Source: Rhizobiales bacterium Y(2018) (GTDB lineage: Bacteria; Pseudomonadota; Alphaproteobacteria; Rhizobiales; Aestuariivirgaceae). From it: a DNA stretch of 64,000 nucleotides. The notes beneath the pieces are model-generated. The model was not told the DNA's origin and did not search any database. It was given only the letters and a program-made list of their open reading frames with translations. The stretch covers positions 558,001 to 622,000 of the forward strand of contig SCPD01000002.1 in the NCBI GenBank assembly GCA_005502925.1. The letters run 5' to 3'. The translations under genes were made by a program, and so were the position numbers. Positions within the stretch are counted from its first letter, which is position 1. Every line of letters starts with the position of its first letter. Below, one piece after another: positions 61,411 to 64,000 of the stretch.

Positions 61411-62961
61411 TCACGGCAGCTCGGGAGAAGCGGATAGCTGAGGACGCGCACCGATCAATCTCCGCATAGTCATGTGGACGATCGAGTCCTCGGGACTCAG
61501 CTCGTTCCCGCAGGCGAACTGGGCACGAACAATCTCGTCATAAGTAAAATCGCCATAGCCGCGCCGGTGCAGGAGGATCTGCGTGTAGCGCGCGGCCCGG
61601 TCGATCAGCTTGCCGTTGGAGGGGTAAACCCAGGTCATCAGATTGCCTTCAAACCGTCCGAGCCGCCCCATGACCAGCGTGGAGTGCATATTTAGCAAAA
61701 GCTTCAGCGTCAGATGATCCAGAAGCGGGATGGAACCCGGCAGATCGAAACGCTCATCCAGACTGGTGAATCTCAAGTGCAGGCGGGTTCCGGCGGTAGC
61801 GATATGAAAGATGTGGTGCCAGCTGTGTTCGAGCATCCGCCGGCGGATATCCAAAGCCTGGCGGCTGAAATCAAAACCCAGGAGATACTCCATGGTCGTT
61901 TTGGCATGGATGTCGGGCCATTCGAGGGGCCGCGGTTCGCGGGCCAGGAGATGGCGCCAGCTTTCCTCAGCCTGGTCCGTGGAAGGGATCATCAGATAGG
62001 TGAGAGAATGGCTGCCGGTCAGATGCTTGGGGTTGTCGAACGGCGCCAGGTTGAAGGTCGGCACCCGTTCGGTCGTGTCGGTGAGCACCGTGATGGCGTA
62101 GTCATCGCTGGCATAGATCGTGCGGTCATTCGCGAGATAGGTGTCCGCCTCTTTGATGACAAAGGGCTCCAGGGGCACGACATCCTGCCTTGCCAGGAAG
62201 TCGATCCACTGCTCGAGAACCGTGAAGGCGCCGTCGACATCCCGGCCGAACTCCAAGGCCAGTCCGATTACCAGCATCAGAACGGTGCTGGCCTGCATCC
62301 GGGTGCTCCCCGTCAAAGCCATGGGGCCGACATCGAGACACAAGGATTGGATGCGCGGATTGGTCAGAACCCGGCGGGAGCGTTCCACCCGGTCCACGAG
62401 AATCTGCCGCGTATTGCAGTAGAGAAATTGCGGCGGGCGGCGGGAAATCGCCGCCGCCTTCTCCACCGCGCCGATCACGTAAGGGGTTTCCCCGCCTTCC
62501 GTCGAACCGATCAGCAGGTCATTTGGACCGAAACCGAGCTGGAGCAAATGACGGGCGCCATAGTCGGGAAAGTCCTCGAAGCCTTCCAGGGAGTGAACCA
62601 GGGCGACGTCGCCGCCGGCCATGAGAGAACGCACCTGCGTCGAGGCCGGGAATTTTCGCCGCCACAGATATTCGAGCGACAATGAAAGCCGTCCGGTGGC
62701 CCCGCAGCCGACCAGGAAGATCCGGTCGCCTTGCTCCAGTGTCGCTGCCACGGCGCGGAATAATTCGCTCGCCTCCCGGCGCAGCCCGACGATCCGGCGC
62801 AGCGCGTCCAGATCCACTTCGCGTAAGACATTGAGTCCGCGGGCCACATCCCCTTTCGCCCAATCGGACAGGTGGGTGGTATTGGGATGCGGGGATTCAG
62901 TCGGCAAGTCGCCGAGCTGGAACTTTTCCTTGTGTGCTAAGAACTCGTCCGCCGTGCTCAT
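61411..62961 (-). CDS. Long MurQ/glucokinase-regulatory-protein-like SIS-domain protein
   Basis: 516 residues, much longer than MurQ (about 300) and nearer the GCKR layout of two SIS domains. First SIS half is MurQ-like: PTESPHPNTTHLSDW (compare TESRNPxT), IFLVGCGATGRLSLSLEYLW, MAGGDVALVHSLEGFEDF, LLIGSTEGGETPYVIGAVEKAAA and GPMALTGSTRMQASTVLMLVIGLALE. The second half has no motif I recognise beyond hydrophobic helices. MurQ cleaves MurNAc-6-phosphate in cell-wall recycling; whether this protein is an enzyme or a sugar-phosphate sensor is open. Start 62961 is set by homology-like sequence; ATG 63015 is possible. Confidence 0.72.
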   Translation of the reverse strand: MSTADEFLAHKEKFQLGDLPTESPHPNTTHLSDWAKGDVARGLNVLREVDLDALRRIVGLRREASELFRAVAATLEQGDRIFLVGCGATGRLSLSLEYLWRRKFPASTQVRSLMAGGDVALVHSLEGFEDFPDYGARHLLQLGFGPNDLLIGSTEGGETPYVIGAVEKAAAISRRPPQFLYCNTRQILVDRVERSRRVLTNPRIQSLCLDVGPMALTGSTRMQASTVLMLVIGLALEFGRDVDGAFTVLEQWIDFLARQDVVPLEPFVIKEADTYLANDRTIYASDDYAITVLTDTTERVPTFNLAPFDNPKHLTGSHSLTYLMIPSTDQAEESWRHLLAREPRPLEWPDIHAKTTMEYLLGFDFSRQALDIRRRMLEHSWHHIFHIATAGTRLHLRFTSLDERFDLPGSIPLLDHLTLKLLLNMHSTLVMGRLGRFEGNLMTWVYPSNGKLIDRAARYTQILLHRRGYGDFTYDEIVRAQFACGNELSPEDSIVHMTMRRLIGARPQLSASPELP

Positions 62962-63129
62962 GGGAATAGCTCTGTGCGGCCAGGCGCGACTCAAAGGTTG
63001 CGAGCGGCCGACCATCTACGACAATGGCACCTGGCGCGGGCATTATGCAAGCTGCGAGGGAGGTGGTAGCGGCTTTCGCCTCTCAGAGGAAAGGTGGCCC
63101 GATCTTCGGGCCACTTCGATTGCCGCTGA

Positions 63130-63759
63130 TCAAACCTCCTGGCGACCGACAATCCGTCCGGTGCGCGAATTCAGGAATACCTTGAACGTATCGCCGTTGC
63201 GGCGACCGAGATATGTGAATGTCCGACCGCCGCATTCGATGGCTCGAACGCGGTTATAGCCGTTTTCATCGACGATACTGCGGCCTTCCCCGCAACTGAC
63301 CCTGTACGACTGAACGCCGTAGGTCTCGCCCGCCCAATAGGGCTGCGCATAGTAAAAGCCGCCGAAATAGAAGCGGAATTGCGAATTCTTGCTGCGCCGG
63401 CGATCATGTCGGTTGGAATCATATTTCCAGTTGCGGCTGTTGTTCTGGGCCGACCGCTTCTTGTGCACCTGTATCGTTTCGGGCTGATCGCCGTCATTGT
63501 AACTTTGGCTGTTCTGCCGCCGCTTCTTGCGTATCTGCATATCGCCAGGCGCCTCGCCTTGGTCGTAACCCTGGTTGTTCTGTGAGCGCTGCTTGCCGGA
63601 ATTACCCGGCCTCTGATCGCCGCAGCTCCGCTGATCGACGCAGTCATTGAGAGTTCTGTAATTCTTGTTGTTGTCCTGGGCGGTGGCCATTCCGGCCCCT
63701 GCAAACGCCATGAGGGCGATCGACGACGCCATGGCGGCATTTCGAAACATCGTAGACAT
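63130..63759 (-). CDS. Secreted basic Asn/Gln/Arg-rich protein, unknown function
   Basis: 209 residues from ATG 63759, preceded by AAAGGA seven bases upstream (an in-frame ATG at 63774 overlaps that site). Signal peptide about 1-27 (ASSIALMAFAGAGMATA-Q). Residues 28-120 are polar and repetitive, with the unit IRKKRR.NSQSYNDGDQPETI recurring in altered form (MQIRKKRRQNSQ, IQVHKKRSAQNN). The last 80 residues are structured-looking with three Cys (SCGEGRS, IECGGR) and aromatic FYFGGFYYAQPYW. No named family recognised. Confidence 0.65.
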   Translation of the reverse strand: MSTMFRNAAMASSIALMAFAGAGMATAQDNNKNYRTLNDCVDQRSCGDQRPGNSGKQRSQNNQGYDQGEAPGDMQIRKKRRQNSQSYNDGDQPETIQVHKKRSAQNNSRNWKYDSNRHDRRRSKNSQFRFYFGGFYYAQPYWAGETYGVQSYRVSCGEGRSIVDENGYNRVRAIECGGRTFTYLGRRNGDTFKVFLNSRTGRIVGRQEV

Positions 63760-63835
63760 GTCATTTCCTTTCATAACTCGGAATGGATGCAGTCCGGTAT
63801 GGCCGGGCTACATCCATCGTGATGGCGCGAAGTGA

Positions 63836-64000
63836 TTACAGCTTCACGCTGTCGAATGTGCCGGCTTCGCAGCTCTTCAGAAATTCGCCGGACTGGAGGG
63901 ACTTGCCCGTGCTGTCCATGGGCTTTTGCTTGGCAACGGTCATGGCTTCGATAAAGGGCTTGGCTTCCTTGCCATCCATTTTACCGTCGCTATTGACGTC
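63836..64000 (-). CDS. EF-hand protein, 5' part beyond the window
   Basis: C-terminal 54 residues only; the frame is open to the window end. Contains an EF-hand calcium loop DVNSDGKMDGKE at the edge and ends CEAGTFDSVKL. Short secreted calcium-binding EF-hand proteins are common in this group of bacteria. Same strand as the secreted basic protein and upstream of it by 76 bases. Confidence 0.7.
   Translation of the reverse strand, partial: DVNSDGKMDGKEAKPFIEAMTVAKQKPMDSTGKSLQSGEFLKSCEAGTFDSVKL

Overview
The window reads as chromosomal DNA of a high-GC alphaproteobacterium, most likely of the Hyphomicrobiales (Rhizobiales) type. The grounds are a GC-rich codon pattern, a LexA box of the alphaproteobacterial GAAC-N7-GAAC form, a unimodular QueF, and the style of the ABC, SfnB, CopG and PHA-depolymerase genes. 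No rRNA, tRNA, CRISPR array or transposase was seen. The region is mostly metabolic and transport operons, with two accessory-looking inserts.

Layout. 0-5.8 kb: the end of a branched-chain-amino-acid-type ABC permease operon runs into a complete aldoxime -> nitrile -> amide -> acid pathway. The second permease (LivM type) is fused in frame to a haem aldoxime dehydratase, followed by an amidase, a Co-type nitrile hydratase (alpha, beta) and its activator. 5.8-8.1 kb: a LysR regulator diverges from an M20-type amidohydrolase, with a palindromic site between them. 8.1-10.7 kb: a 27-residue membrane peptide, a preQ0-transporter-like protein with QueF, a secreted cytochrome c and a small Cys-containing secreted protein. 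11.0-21.9 kb: a single 3631-residue autotransporter adhesin with about 44 Gly-rich repeats.

22.1-26.3 kb: a block of visibly lower GC with two genes, a GH108 muramidase-CHAT protein and an LCAT-like lipase. These could attack peptidoglycan, protein and lipid; this is one of the strongest candidates for an undescribed system. 26.3-34.6 kb: a minus-strand sulfur-scavenging cluster (ABC transporter, MetY, an Fe/2OG oxygenase, a frameshifted LLM monooxygenase, SfnB). 34.7-42.6 kb: an outer-membrane barrel and a fucose module (ManC, Gmd, Fcl, GT10 fucosyltransferase). Inside it sits a small PqqD / 51-residue peptide / GT2 / ATP-grasp set that resembles a RiPP or peptide-modification locus. 42.7-47.6 kb: a second sulfur set (LLM monooxygenase, acyl-CoA-dehydrogenase-like enzyme) diverging from a metQ-metN-metI methionine transporter with an intergenic hairpin.

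47.7-50.9 kb: a PNPOx-like protein, then a radical SAM-UdgX DNA-repair pair behind a promoter whose spacer is a perfect LexA box. 51-57.9 kb: a polyamine/opine-type ABC transporter split over two divergent operons with 3-hydroxyacyl-CoA dehydrogenase, acetoacetate-decarboxylase-like, GNAT and GntR genes, and a TGTATACA operator in the divergent promoter. 58-60.5 kb: GH25 lysozyme, CopG regulator with operator, PHA-depolymerase-type esterase. 60.5-64 kb: thioredoxin-reductase-like flavoprotein, a long MurQ/GCKR-like SIS protein, a secreted basic protein and a truncated EF-hand protein.

Caveats: all family calls were made by reading translations from memory of the families, without a database search. 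Two apparent frame problems (LLM gene at the G5 run 32529-32533; start of manC) could be real mutations or sequencing errors.
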